DNA of 64,000 nt from Streptantibioticus rubrisoli (GCF_024436055.1 NZ_JANFNH010000001.1:496001-560000); one strand, 5' to 3'. Shown: positions 8,922 to 17,317, counted from the first letter of the stretch. The notes: a model not told the origin generated them from the sequence alone. Translations and numbers: made by a program.

Positions 8922-11449
8922 CCAGCGAGTTGCTGCCCGACGGACACTACTGGCAGGGCGAGTGGGTCGACGACGCCGAGGCGGAACGCCGACTCGACGC
9001 GCTGGACGACTACGTCCCCGAGGCGCTGGCCCGCCCCCTCAGCCCACTCCTCGTGATCGCCGCGTGCGACCGCCTGGCCACCGCGCTCAGCGACCCGGAC
9101 GACCCGCACACCCAGCGGCTCACCGCACTGCTGCGCCAGGCCGCGGTGCCCGAGGAGGAGTCGGCACGCACCCTGCGCGACATCGCCGCGGCCCTCGGCC
9201 GGGAGGCCCTGGAGACCAAGCTGACCCGCGAGCTGGGCGGCATCGACCCCGGTCGGCTGGCCCGCTTCGACCTGCGCCGGGAGGTCTTCGAGGCCTGGCT
9301 GCCGGTCGGCCTGCTGGTGCACATCACCCCTGGCAACGCGCCCGCCGCCGGAGCGCTCAGCGTGGTCGAGGGGCTGCTCGCCGGAAACGTCAACGTGGCC
9401 AAGACCAGCGGCGGTTCACGCTTCACCCACGGACTGCTGGCCAGTCTCGGTGAACTCGATCCCACCGGGCAGATCGCCAGTCGGGTGGTCGTGCTCGGCT
9501 TCCCCTCCAGCCGCACCAGCTGGCTGGAGCGGCTGTGCGCCGCAGCCGACGCGGTCGCCGCCTGGGGCGGGGAGGAGGCCATCGCGGGCGTGGCGGCCCT
9601 GGTGCGGCCCGGCTGCCGGCTGGTCGACTGGGGGCCGAAGCTCTCCTTCGCCTACCTCACCGCGGACACCTGGTCCGCCCCCAAGACACTGCGCGCGGTG
9701 GCCGCCGACATCTGCCGCCTCGGCCAGCAGGCGTGCTCCAGCCCGCAGGTCGTCTATCTGGACACCGAAGACACCGACGAGGTCTTCGCGTTCGCCGAGC
9801 GGTTCGCCACCGTACTGGCCGACGCCGTCAGCGAGTCGCGTCCGGCCGAGCCGGAGCTGATGGAGAGCGCGGAGATCACCAACACCGTCCTGGTGGCCCA
9901 GCTGGAGCAGCACCTGGACCTCACCCGGGTGCACGCCGCGCCGGACGGCAGCTGGCACGTACTGGCCGACACCCGTGGCGCGCTGCGGGCCTCACCGCTG
10001 CACCGCACGGTGTGGGTCAAGCCCCTGCCGCGCAAACGGATCGGCGAGGTGCTGCGCCCGATGCGCCGCTACCTGCAGACCGTCGGCCTGGGCGCCGATC
10101 GCCGCGACACCGCCGAACTGGCCACCGCCGTGCTGGCCGCCGGAGCCCAACGGGTCACCGTACCCGGCGAGATGCTGGGCAGCTACAACGGCGAACCGCA
10201 CGACGGCGTCTACGCGCTGCAGCGCTACAGCCGCCGGGTGGACGTGCAACTCGACGCCCGGTTCTCCACCGACGCCTGCCTGGACGACCTGGTCGGCGCG
10301 CGCGAACTGCCGCCGCCCGCCGTGCCGGTCACCGCCAAGGCGGATTTCGAGCAACTGCAAAGCGACCTGAGCCGGGCCGAGGTGTTCTTCCGCAGCGGCG
10401 GCAGCTCCGGCGCGCCCAAGCTGTCCGCGTTCACCTGGGACGACTACCACGAGCACATGCGCCACGGCGCGGAGGGCCTGCTGGCCGCCGGGTTCGAGCC
10501 GCGCACCGACCGGGCCATGAACCTGTTCTTCGGCGGTCTGCTCTACGGAGGTTTCCCCAGCTTCTTCTCGGTGCTGGAGACCCTGAACGCGGTGCAGTTC
10601 CCCATGGCCGCACAGCAGGACCACGCCGCGGTGGCCCGCTCCATCGTGGAACACCGGGTGGACACCCTCCTCGGCATGCCCAACTACCTACTACGGGTGT
10701 TCACCGAGGGCGCCGAGGAACTGCGCGGGTACCGCGGGGTGCGCAAGATCTTCTACGGCGGTGAGCACTTCCCCGAGCGCCAACAGGCCTGGCTGCGCGA
10801 GGAGTTCGGGGTCGAGTTGATCCGCTCGGCCGCCTACGGCAGCGTTGACGCCGGGCCGTTGGGTTACCAGTGCGGTGCGTCACCGGCTCGGGTGCACCAC
10901 CTGTTCAGCGGTCTGCAGACGCTGGAGATCCTGGAACCGGTCGCGGACCGCCCGGCACCGGTCGGCGAGACGGGACGACTGGTGTTCACCGCGCACACCC
11001 GGCGCGGCCAGCGACTGGACCGGTATGAGATCGGTGACCTGGGCCGTTGGGTGCCGGGCGAGTGCTCGTGCGGTCGCCGCACGCCGCGCTTCGAACTGCT
11101 GGGCCGGTTCGGTGACATCTTCCGCAGCGGCAGCCACTTCCTCAACTACCGCAGGTTCGCCGCCGTCGCGGAGGACGCGCTGGGCCACACCGGCGCCGTA
11201 CAGATCCTGCTGGACGAGAACGAGCACGCCGACGAGCGGCTGACCGTACGGCTGGAGGGCGACGCCACCCGGCCCGAGGCCGACGCGGCACGGGTCTTCC
11301 TCGATGAGTACCCCGCGCTGGACATCGCGGTGAACCGGGACCGCATGGTGGAGCTGCGGGTGGAGTGGGCCCCCGTGGAGCGCTTCGAGCAGACCGCCGC
11401 CAGCGGCAAGCTGCTCGCGGTCGTGGACCGCCGGGAACGCAACCGCTGA
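8918..11449 (+). CDS. Fusion of LuxC-like acyl reductase and LuxE/PaaK-like ligase
   Basis: An 843-residue two-domain protein. Residues 1 to about 440 resemble LuxC acyl-CoA/acyl-enzyme reductase, an aldehyde-dehydrogenase-fold NADPH enzyme; the likely acyl-accepting cysteine is Cys273 in GQQACSSPQ. Residues from about 450 to the end form a second adenylation domain with RSGGSSGAPK (492-501), IFYGGEHF, AAYGSVDAGPL and DRYEIGDLGRW. Joining both in one chain would couple acid activation with reduction to the aldehyde, as GriC and GriD do as separate proteins in grixazone biosynthesis of S. griseus (recalled from the literature). The start overlaps the previous stop by four bases. A strong hairpin terminator follows the stop. 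Confidence 0.82.
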   Translation: MTSELLPDGHYWQGEWVDDAEAERRLDALDDYVPEALARPLSPLLVIAACDRLATALSDPDDPHTQRLTALLRQAAVPEEESARTLRDIAAALGREALETKLTRELGGIDPGRLARFDLRREVFEAWLPVGLLVHITPGNAPAAGALSVVEGLLAGNVNVAKTSGGSRFTHGLLASLGELDPTGQIASRVVVLGFPSSRTSWLERLCAAADAVAAWGGEEAIAGVAALVRPGCRLVDWGPKLSFAYLTADTWSAPKTLRAVAADICRLGQQACSSPQVVYLDTEDTDEVFAFAERFATVLADAVSESRPAEPELMESAEITNTVLVAQLEQHLDLTRVHAAPDGSWHVLADTRGALRASPLHRTVWVKPLPRKRIGEVLRPMRRYLQTVGLGADRRDTAELATAVLAAGAQRVTVPGEMLGSYNGEPHDGVYALQRYSRRVDVQLDARFSTDACLDDLVGARELPPPAVPVTAKADFEQLQSDLSRAEVFFRSGGSSGAPKLSAFTWDDYHEHMRHGAEGLLAAGFEPRTDRAMNLFFGGLLYGGFPSFFSVLETLNAVQFPMAAQQDHAAVARSIVEHRVDTLLGMPNYLLRVFTEGAEELRGYRGVRKIFYGGEHFPERQQAWLREEFGVELIRSAAYGSVDAGPLGYQCGASPARVHHLFSGLQTLEILEPVADRPAPVGETGRLVFTAHTRRGQRLDRYEIGDLGRWVPGECSCGRRTPRFELLGRFGDIFRSGSHFLNYRRFAAVAEDALGHTGAVQILLDENEHADERLTVRLEGDATRPEADAARVFLDEYPALDIAVNRDRMVELRVEWAPVERFEQTAASGKLLAVVDRRERNR

Positions 11450-11466
11450 CCGGCTTGCGCGGCACA

Positions 11467-11504
11467 GTCCCTCCGCCGGACCGCCTGGGGTCCGGCGGAG
11501 GGAC
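11467..11504. terminator. Strong bidirectional hairpin terminator
   Basis: A perfect 16-bp stem, GTCCCTCCGCCGGACC (11467-11482) against GGTCCGGCGGAGGGAC (11489-11504), with a six-base loop. It sits between two convergent genes and can serve both. Confidence 0.9.
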
Positions 11505-11510
11505 TCGTCG

Positions 11511-12779
11511 TTATGAGCCCGACATCCGCTCGTCGATGAGCCTGACCAGCTTGCCGGTACGGGGGTTGAGGGTCAGGCCGTCCACATCCACCCACTCGAA
11601 CGCGAGCGGGTGGATCTTGCCCTGGCGTACGTGTTCGTCGAACATCGGCCGCACGCAAGCCAGTCGCTGCGTCAGCGCGTCCTCCAGGGCCTGGCGGTCC
11701 GCGCCATCGCCGCGCCGCGCCGCCAGACGCAGCACCAGCTCGTCCCGGGTCTCCCGGTGCCGGAGCACCACCTGGGTCCCGGCCACCAGACCCCGCTTGT
11801 CCTCGGTCTCGACCAGTTGCCGCAGGTCCTCCAGGTACACGGTGACCACCCCGACCCTGGCCCCCTCCTCGGAGCGGCCGAGCAGCCGCAGGCGCCGCCG
11901 GGGGAAGTCCACCCACTCGGCCATGTCACCGACCGGGTAGCGGATCACCGGCATCAACCGCCGCACCAGGTCCGTTGCCACCACCCGGCCGGGGCGGCCC
12001 GGTTCCTCGATGGGCTCACCGGTCTCCGGGTCGAGCAGCTCCACCACCTTGTCCGGGGTGAACACCTCGTGCACCCGGGGATCCGCCTCCCCGGCGACCG
12101 GCCCGGCCAGCACGCCCGCGTCAACACTGGCGTAGCCGATGGAGCGCACCTCGATACCGGGGAACGCCTGGTCCAGCAACGAGAGTTGATCGCCGTACAG
12201 CGCCTCACCGCTGAACAGCGCCAGCCGGACGCCGGGCAGCGTGCCGACCGTGTTGACCACCTCAAGCGCCAGGCGGCACAGCGAGGTCGGCGGCGCGGCG
12301 ATGACGGTCGCGTCGAAGTCACGCAGCGCGTGCACGGTGAAGTCCAGCGGACTGCCGCCGCCGATCGGCAGCTGTACGGTGGGAACCGGCGCGTCCTGCA
12401 GGCAGTTGAGGGTGAAGACGAAGCTGGAGTACAGCTCCCCGGCGTAGAAGAGGTTGGCCACCCGGTCCCCGGTCCGCAGCCCGGCCGCGGGCAGGCCGTC
12501 CCCGAACCGGCGGCTCATCGCCCGCCACTCGTCCCGGGTGTAGCGGGACACCCGGGGAGCGCCCGTGGTCCCGCCGGTCTTGAAGACGATGCCCTCGGTG
12601 TGCGGTCCGGTCAGCACCTGGCTGACCGGCGCGCCGTGCGCCTTCCAGTACGCGGTGTGATCGACCAGTGGCAGTGCGGTCAGATCGGCCGACTCGGCGG
12701 GTAGCTCGGCATAGAGGTCGCGGTAGTACGGCGAGTTCTGCCGCGCGAAGGATATGAGCTCGGCTAGTTGAGCGTTCAT
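11511..12779 (-). CDS. PaaK-like adenylate-forming ligase
   Basis: A 422-residue member of the phenylacetate-CoA ligase/coenzyme F390 synthetase group. The phosphate loop is KTGGTTGAPR (about 67-76), followed by LFSGEALYGDQ, SIGYASVDAGVL and a VIRYPVGDMAEW adenylate-binding segment. The C-terminus has a small domain ending in NPRTGKLVRLIDE, with a Lys in the position expected for the catalytic A10 lysine. It is the third adenylation unit in 6 kb and converges on the operon across a shared terminator. It could activate a related acid or provide the CoA ester. The start at 12779 follows AGGGAAG. Confidence 0.85.
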   Translation of the reverse strand: MNAQLAELISFARQNSPYYRDLYAELPAESADLTALPLVDHTAYWKAHGAPVSQVLTGPHTEGIVFKTGGTTGAPRVSRYTRDEWRAMSRRFGDGLPAAGLRTGDRVANLFYAGELYSSFVFTLNCLQDAPVPTVQLPIGGGSPLDFTVHALRDFDATVIAAPPTSLCRLALEVVNTVGTLPGVRLALFSGEALYGDQLSLLDQAFPGIEVRSIGYASVDAGVLAGPVAGEADPRVHEVFTPDKVVELLDPETGEPIEEPGRPGRVVATDLVRRLMPVIRYPVGDMAEWVDFPRRRLRLLGRSEEGARVGVVTVYLEDLRQLVETEDKRGLVAGTQVVLRHRETRDELVLRLAARRGDGADRQALEDALTQRLACVRPMFDEHVRQGKIHPLAFEWVDVDGLTLNPRTGKLVRLIDERMSGS

Positions 12780-12940
12780 GTGGTCCAACTTCCCTGTGGG
12801 GCAAGGATTCCAGGGTACTGAACCCGGGTTTGCCGTGGATCCGTAGGTCTGTTGGGGGATGGTGAAATTCGTTCGAATCTGTGGCCCCCGGCCGGTACTG
12901 TCGACCGGTTCGGATACGGGGCTGAAGGATGAGGTGCCAA
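12780..12940. promoter_or_regulatory. Divergent promoter region with small inverted repeat
   Basis: The region lies between the divergent PaaK-like and serine hydrolase genes. It contains ATTCG-TT-CGAAT at 12867-12878, a possible operator, in a locally AT-rich patch. No confident -10/-35 elements were found. Confidence 0.35.
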
Positions 12941-14317
12941 ATGGACGGCGCACCAGAAGAGTTGCTGCCCGCCACACGTCGCGCCCTGCTGCACCGGCTG
13001 GCCGTCGGCCAGGCCGAGGGCCGTACGCCGTCGCTGGTGGGAGCGGTGGTACGGAACGGGCGCACGGCGTGGACCGGGGCGCGCGGCATGCTGGACGACC
13101 ACCAGCCGACCGATGACGTGCAGTACCGGATCGGTTCGCTCACCAAGTCGTTCGTCGCGGTACTGGTGCTGCGGCTGCGCGACGAGGGGCTGCTGGACCT
13201 CGCCGACCCGCTGGAACGGCATCTGCCCGGCACCTCCGTCGGTGAGCTGACGGTACATCAGCTTCTCGCGCATACCTCGGGGCTGGCCGCTGAGACGCCC
13301 GGACCGTGGTGGGAGCGCACACCCGGTGAGTTGCGGCCCGACCTGGCGGATGTGCTGGGGGAGCAGCCGGTGCGCCATCCCGCCGGTCGCCGGTTCCACT
13401 ACTCCAACCCCGGCTACGCCCTGCTGGGCGCGCTGGTGGCCCGGCTGCGCGGTGCGCCGTGGGGCGAGGTGCTCCACCGTGAGGTGCTGGAACCGCTCGG
13501 TATGACGCGGACCACGCTGCTGCCGCAGGCCCCGCACGCCGCAGGGTTCGCGGTGCACCCGTGGGCGGACGTCATGCTGCCCGAACCGCTGGAGGACACC
13601 GGCGTGATGGGGCCCGCGGGCCAACTGTGGTCCACCACGGCCGACTTGTGCCGGTGGGCGGCGTTCCTGGCCGACGGTGACGAGAAGGTGCTCAGCCCGG
13701 CGACGGTCGCGCAGATGCGCCGCCCCACCGCGGAGCCGTACGACCCGCAGTGGACCACCGGCTACGGGCTCGGCCTGCAGATCCTGCGGCGGGACGGGCG
13801 GGAGTTGTACGGCCACGGCGGTTCGATGCCCGGGTTCCTGGCGAGCGTCTGGGTGAGCGAGGCGGACGACGTCGCGGCCGTCACGCTGGCCAATGTGACC
13901 TCGGGGATGAACACCACGGTGATCGCCGCAGATCTCATCCGGATCGTCGCCGAGCACGAGCCGCGCATCCCGCAGCCGTGGCGCCCGCTGCGCGACGTCG
14001 ATCAGGAGCTGCTGGCGCTCACCGGCCCCTGGTACTGGGGCGCCGCCCCGTTCACCCTACGGCTGCGGGCGGACCGCGCGCTGGAACTGACCGCCCTGGG
14101 CGCGGTGGGCCGCAGCTCGCGCTTCCGGGCGGAGCCGGACGGCACGTGGACCGGCCTGGACGGCTACTACACCGGTGAGCGGCTGCGGGTGGTCAGGATC
14201 GCCGACGGCACCGCCAGCCATCTGGACATCGGCAGCTTCGTCCTCACCCGCCAGCCCTACGAGCCCGCCGCCTCGATTCCGGGCGGCGTGGACCCCCGGG
14301 GCTGGCGCGCCAACTAG
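12941..14317 (+). CDS. Serine hydrolase, beta-lactamase class C / EstB-like family
   Basis: A 458-residue penicillin-binding-protein-like hydrolase. The active-site SxxK is SLTK (Ser66, Lys69), the second motif is Tyr154-Ser-Asn, and the third is HGGSMPG near residue 292. The last 110 residues form a C-terminal lipocalin-like domain often found in this family. No signal peptide is obvious, so it is probably cytosolic, with esterase, D-aminopeptidase or beta-lactamase-like activity. ATG 12941 is preferred over ATG 12929 because GGATGAGG sits at the right distance. Its stop codon runs into a hairpin terminator. Whether it serves the divergent ligase cluster is unknown. Confidence 0.85.
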   Translation: MDGAPEELLPATRRALLHRLAVGQAEGRTPSLVGAVVRNGRTAWTGARGMLDDHQPTDDVQYRIGSLTKSFVAVLVLRLRDEGLLDLADPLERHLPGTSVGELTVHQLLAHTSGLAAETPGPWWERTPGELRPDLADVLGEQPVRHPAGRRFHYSNPGYALLGALVARLRGAPWGEVLHREVLEPLGMTRTTLLPQAPHAAGFAVHPWADVMLPEPLEDTGVMGPAGQLWSTTADLCRWAAFLADGDEKVLSPATVAQMRRPTAEPYDPQWTTGYGLGLQILRRDGRELYGHGGSMPGFLASVWVSEADDVAAVTLANVTSGMNTTVIAADLIRIVAEHEPRIPQPWRPLRDVDQELLALTGPWYWGAAPFTLRLRADRALELTALGAVGRSSRFRAEPDGTWTGLDGYYTGERLRVVRIADGTASHLDIGSFVLTRQPYEPAASIPGGVDPRGWRAN

Positions 14318-14339
14318 GGGCCGCCTCGCCTGCGGCCCC
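14317..14339 (+). terminator. Hairpin terminator after the serine hydrolase
   Basis: GGGGCCGC (14317-14324) pairs with GCGGCCCC (14332-14339) across a seven-base loop, starting at the last base of the stop codon. Confidence 0.75.
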
Positions 14340-14417
14340 CGAAGTTGACCTTCACCTTGGGGCAGGCCGCAGCATCGATCGGGCCGGGCGAGGCGCCCGG
14401 TATGAGGAGGAGCGGGC

Positions 14418-14516
14418 ATGGGCTTGCTGACCATCGGGGCCTTCGCCAAGGCGTCCCGGCTCTCACCGAAGGCCCTGCGCCTTTACGACGAGTTGGGACT
14501 GCTGACCCAGCGCTCT
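14418..14516 (+). pseudogene. MerR-family regulator, N-terminal remnant
   Basis: About 33 residues of a MerR winged-helix domain starting at an ATG with a good AGGAGGAG site: [20 protein letters not shown] and then ELGLL. This is exactly the first helix-turn-helix segment of MerR proteins. The homology stops after LLTQ at about 14510, and the frame then runs into sequence belonging to a different gene in another frame. A MerR-style spaced promoter (TTGACC at 14345) precedes it. The effector domain is lost, so this is a broken gene; a very short protein could still be made. Confidence 0.7.
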
Positions 14517-14517
14517 A

Positions 14518-14772
14518 CTAGCAAGGGCGTTGACCGGCGTGGACGAGGCCATCCCCGATGTCCGTCTGCACGAGGCCCGGCCCGGCGACCGCTATCTGCT
14601 CTGCTCCGACGGCCTGTCCGCAGTGGTACCGGCCGAACTCCTGTGCCAGGTCATCGCAGCAGACTTCGGCCCCCAACAGGCGGCACGTGAACTGATCGAC
14701 GAGGCAAACCGCCGCGGCGGCCCCGACAACGTGAGCTGCGTGGTGGCCCACGTCGCGGAGGCGCGGCGGTAG
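14518..14772 (+). pseudogene. PP2C-type serine/threonine phosphatase, C-terminal remnant
   Basis: The last 80 or so residues of a PP2C phosphatase: [13 protein letters not shown], then [15 protein letters not shown] and the metal-binding GGPDNVSCVV near the end. These are the final motifs of bacterial PstP-like phosphatases; the first two-thirds, including the N-terminal metal-binding Asp, is missing. It begins within ten bases of the point where the MerR remnant ends and is in a different frame, so a deletion appears to have joined two genes. Confidence 0.75.
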
Positions 14773-14891
14773 CGGCACCCGTTCCGCAGGCCGAACTCGC
14801 CTAATCAACGGCTGGTTGCAGCCCTTGCCGGACTTCCACGGCAGGGTCACCGGCTCTCAGTGGTTGGTGTCCGTCGTGTACTTCATAGTCG

Positions 14892-14927
14892 GGCCGCATC
14901 GCCCGGGACCTCACCGGCGATGCGGCC
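14892..14927. terminator. Hairpin terminator
   Basis: A perfect 12-bp stem, GGCCGCATCGCC (14892-14903) against GGCGATGCGGCC (14916-14927). It sits just beyond the stop of the leftward DinB gene and after the rightward PP2C remnant. Confidence 0.75.
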
Positions 14928-14935
14928 AGACCCCT

Positions 14936-15442
14936 CTACGCCCCGACCGTGCCGTCGATGGCCTCGCGCAGGAAGTCGGCGTGGCCGTTGTGCCGGGCGT
15001 AGTCGTAGAAGACATGCAGCATCACCAGCCGTAGCGACACGTCCTCGCCCCAACGAGCCTGGTGCCCAACCACATCAAGGGATTCCGCCTCACGCTCGAT
15101 CCGCCGCGCGTGCTCGACCTCCGCCTGCCAGGCGGCGAACGCCTCCGACCGGGTGGACGCGCTCGCGTCGTACGCCACCTGGTAGTCGTCCTCCCGCGAC
15201 CAGACCAGCGGAATGTCCTCGCCGTTGATCACCCGCCGGAACCAGGTGCGTTCCACCTCGGCCATGTGCCGCACCAGGCCGAGCAGCGACAGCGTCGAGG
15301 GCGGTGACGACTGACGGCGCAACTCCTCGTCGCTCAGACCCTCGCACTTCATGGCGAGCGTCGCACGCTGGTAGTCGAGGAAGGCACGCAGCATCTCGCG
15401 CTCCGGCCCGATCAACGGCGGCCCGACGCGTTCTACCGTCAT
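14936..15442 (-). CDS. DinB-family protein (DUF664-like)
   Basis: A 168-residue four-helix DinB/YfiT-type protein. The family pattern is clear: GLVRHMAEVERTWFRR early in the chain and LVMLHVFYDYARHNGHADF near the end, giving the three metal-binding histidines. Actinobacterial members are often mycothiol-dependent transferases, but the substrate cannot be told. Its ATG overlaps the stop of the RNA-ligase-like gene by four bases (ATGA), so the two are translated together. Confidence 0.85.
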   Translation of the reverse strand: MTVERVGPPLIGPEREMLRAFLDYQRATLAMKCEGLSDEELRRQSSPPSTLSLLGLVRHMAEVERTWFRRVINGEDIPLVWSREDDYQVAYDASASTRSEAFAAWQAEVEHARRIEREAESLDVVGHQARWGEDVSLRLVMLHVFYDYARHNGHADFLREAIDGTVGA

Positions 15443-16002
15443 GCCCTGAAGTCCCTCCGCTTGATCTTCGCCATCCGCACTCCGTCTGGATGGTGCCATA
15501 CGATCCCCTCGTACCGCGGGCGGGCCAGCAGCCACTCCCGTAGCCCCTCGAAGTCCCGCGGCGCGGCCGCCACTTCGGCCAGGACCGCTGCGGGCGCCCA
15601 GCCGTGACGTACCAGGGTGTGGGCCTCGAACCCCTCCGGGTTGCCGTTGATCCTCGGACCGACGAGTTCATACGTGCCGGGCGTCCACCCATCACCCAGC
15701 CGCACGGCCTGCGCGTGGAACCCGGCGAACGAGGACTGGGCCATCGGCTCCCAACCCACCGTCTTGCCGGTGGTCTGGTCCGTCTCGACGGGCACGTAGT
15801 TCGCGGGCGCCGCCTTCCCGGCCCGCACCTCGCGCCGTGCCCACCACGCGCCGTGCTCGTCCAGCATCACGCACGTCCCGTCCCACTTACGCGTCGGCAG
15901 GCCCTCACCGGCCACCACCCACGCACAGTCGGGCGCCACCTCAGGCAGCACGAAGCGACGCTCCCGCGGATCGCGCACGAACAGTGTCGGGACCTTACGC
16001 AT
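15439..16002 (-). CDS. RNA ligase-like nucleotidyltransferase
   Basis: A 187-residue protein with the covalent nucleotidyltransferase motifs of the ligase/capping superfamily. Motif I is KWDGT (Lys is the AMP-accepting residue), motif IV is YEGIVW and motif V is AKIKRRDF. No OB-fold or separate DNA-ligase domains follow, so it is a minimal adenylyltransferase like small RNA ligases. The predicted reaction is lysine adenylation followed by transfer to a 5' phosphate, as in RNA nick repair, but activity is unproven. It is coupled to the downstream DinB gene. RNA ligases are unusual in Streptomyces accessory DNA and are sometimes phage- or repair-related. Confidence 0.8.
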   Translation of the reverse strand: MRKVPTLFVRDPRERRFVLPEVAPDCAWVVAGEGLPTRKWDGTCVMLDEHGAWWARREVRAGKAAPANYVPVETDQTTGKTVGWEPMAQSSFAGFHAQAVRLGDGWTPGTYELVGPRINGNPEGFEAHTLVRHGWAPAAVLAEVAAAPRDFEGLREWLLARPRYEGIVWHHPDGVRMAKIKRRDFRA

Positions 16003-16068
16003 GATTCCCCCGGTGTGGCCGTTCCCATCTGGTCGGGGTGTAGTGAACCACCGTCGGGCGTTTGCCTG

Positions 16069-16956
16069 TTACCCATTTACGCCTGGCCGCCCGGGACGGC
16101 GGCAGGCGGGCGCCCCGAAACGCGCCAGGCAGTGCCAGACCTTCTTGAGGTCTTGCGGGTCGTACCGGCCTGTTCGAGCGGCGTCCCCGATGATCCTGGG
16201 ATCGAGTCGGCCGCCGACCGCGATCTCCGCTCCCAGGTCCACATAGCGCTGTCCCCGGTACTCCGGGTGGCGCCGCAGGTGCGGCACGCTGAGCCGAAAG
16301 CCAGGATGCCACTCGATCGGGCACGGTAGCGCGCGGGCCGCGTCCTCCACGGCCGTACCGCGATAGCTGGGATCGAGGACGAGTGCCTCGACATCACGGT
16401 CGAGCCTGACCGGGCCGTGTATCTGCGCTTCGATGTGGCCGTCCAGGTCATCCAGGTCGTCGGCCTCGGCCAGCGCGATGAGCGAGAAGTGATCCGCGAC
16501 GCCGAAGTCGCGGGGCCCGGTGGAACTGTCGGGGTAGCAGAACGTGGCCCGGGCGAGGGTTTCACCGGTGAGCCGGAAGTACGAGGAGCCGAACCGTGGT
16601 GCTCCGCCGACGGGACTGCGGCGGAAGTCCAGCGCTCCGTAGACAGGGCGCTCGGCGTCGGCGGCGTGGTCGTAGGCGCCTGCGAAGATGCGGCTTTCCC
16701 ATCGCCACCGGTCCCCGCCGGGGTGGGCGGTGAGACCGCCGTTGCTGGTGCCCGTCACGAACTGCGAGCGGTAGATTCGGTCCGCGGCCATCTTGCACAG
16801 GATCGGCTGGCCGTCCGCTGACCGGTCGGGGTGGAAGTTCATCGTCAGCCGCAACCGGGGGTCGAGCGGGCCTCCCGAGGACAGGTTGGCGACATGGCGC
16901 AGGGCCTTGTGCTGCGGTGACCAGGCGGGGTCAATTTCCATCGCCGCAGTGTGCAC
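16069..16956 (-). CDS. DUF3626 family protein
   Basis: A 295-residue protein recognised as DUF3626 from LRLTMNFHPDR in the N-terminal part, the ALDFRRSPVGGAPRFGSSYF stretch and the DHFSLIA segment. The function of the family is not established. It has no signal peptide or membrane helix. It reads toward the RNA-ligase/DinB pair with a 66-base gap and may share its transcript. The start is uncertain: GTG 16956 or ATG 16941, neither with a strong ribosome binding site. Confidence 0.75.
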   Translation of the reverse strand: MHTAAMEIDPAWSPQHKALRHVANLSSGGPLDPRLRLTMNFHPDRSADGQPILCKMAADRIYRSQFVTGTSNGGLTAHPGGDRWRWESRIFAGAYDHAADAERPVYGALDFRRSPVGGAPRFGSSYFRLTGETLARATFCYPDSSTGPRDFGVADHFSLIALAEADDLDDLDGHIEAQIHGPVRLDRDVEALVLDPSYRGTAVEDAARALPCPIEWHPGFRLSVPHLRRHPEYRGQRYVDLGAEIAVGGRLDPRIIGDAARTGRYDPQDLKKVWHCLARFGAPACRRPGRPGVNG

Positions 16957-17053
16957 GAACGCCCACCGCTACCACATCCCGATTACGCTCAAGCGACCTT
17001 GCACCGGCCGGCGCCACCGCTACGACCCCCGTCTCCCCGGTCGCCCGCCACCC

Positions 17054-17317
17054 TCAGAGCGCGCCCTCGGTCCGGCGCGCAGCGCCGTTCTGCGGGTGGG
17101 CCTCCGCGATGCCCGCACGTGACACGACCCAGGTCCGGGTGGCGCGGGTGGCCGTACGCTCCGGCTCGGTCGCCAGGGCCTCGGCGTCCTCCCGCTGGTC
17201 AGGGGCGTCGACCGGGTAATCCGCGTAATCCGATTCGTCCACGACCACATCAACGGACGAGACGCCGCCAGGTGACGGTGGGACACCCGCGCGTACCCGA
17301 AGTCGATAACCAGCCAT
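17054..17317 (-). CDS. Small hypothetical protein
   Basis: An 87-residue candidate starting MAGYRLRVRAG, with an acidic middle (DESDYADYPVDAPDQREDAE) and a basic start. It diverges from the gene at 17378. I recognise no family. Composition and placement between two leftward/rightward neighbours make it plausible, but the last 25 residues look like read-through and there is no clear ribosome binding site. Confidence 0.4.
   Translation of the reverse strand: MAGYRLRVRAGVPPSPGGVSSVDVVVDESDYADYPVDAPDQREDAEALATEPERTATRATRTWVVSRAGIAEAHPQNGAARRTEGAL

Noticed and set aside
6610-12779. Interpretation as a bioluminescence operon
   Set aside because: No luxA/luxB or luxD-like gene is present, and the adenylation domains are closer in style to PaaK/F390 synthetases.
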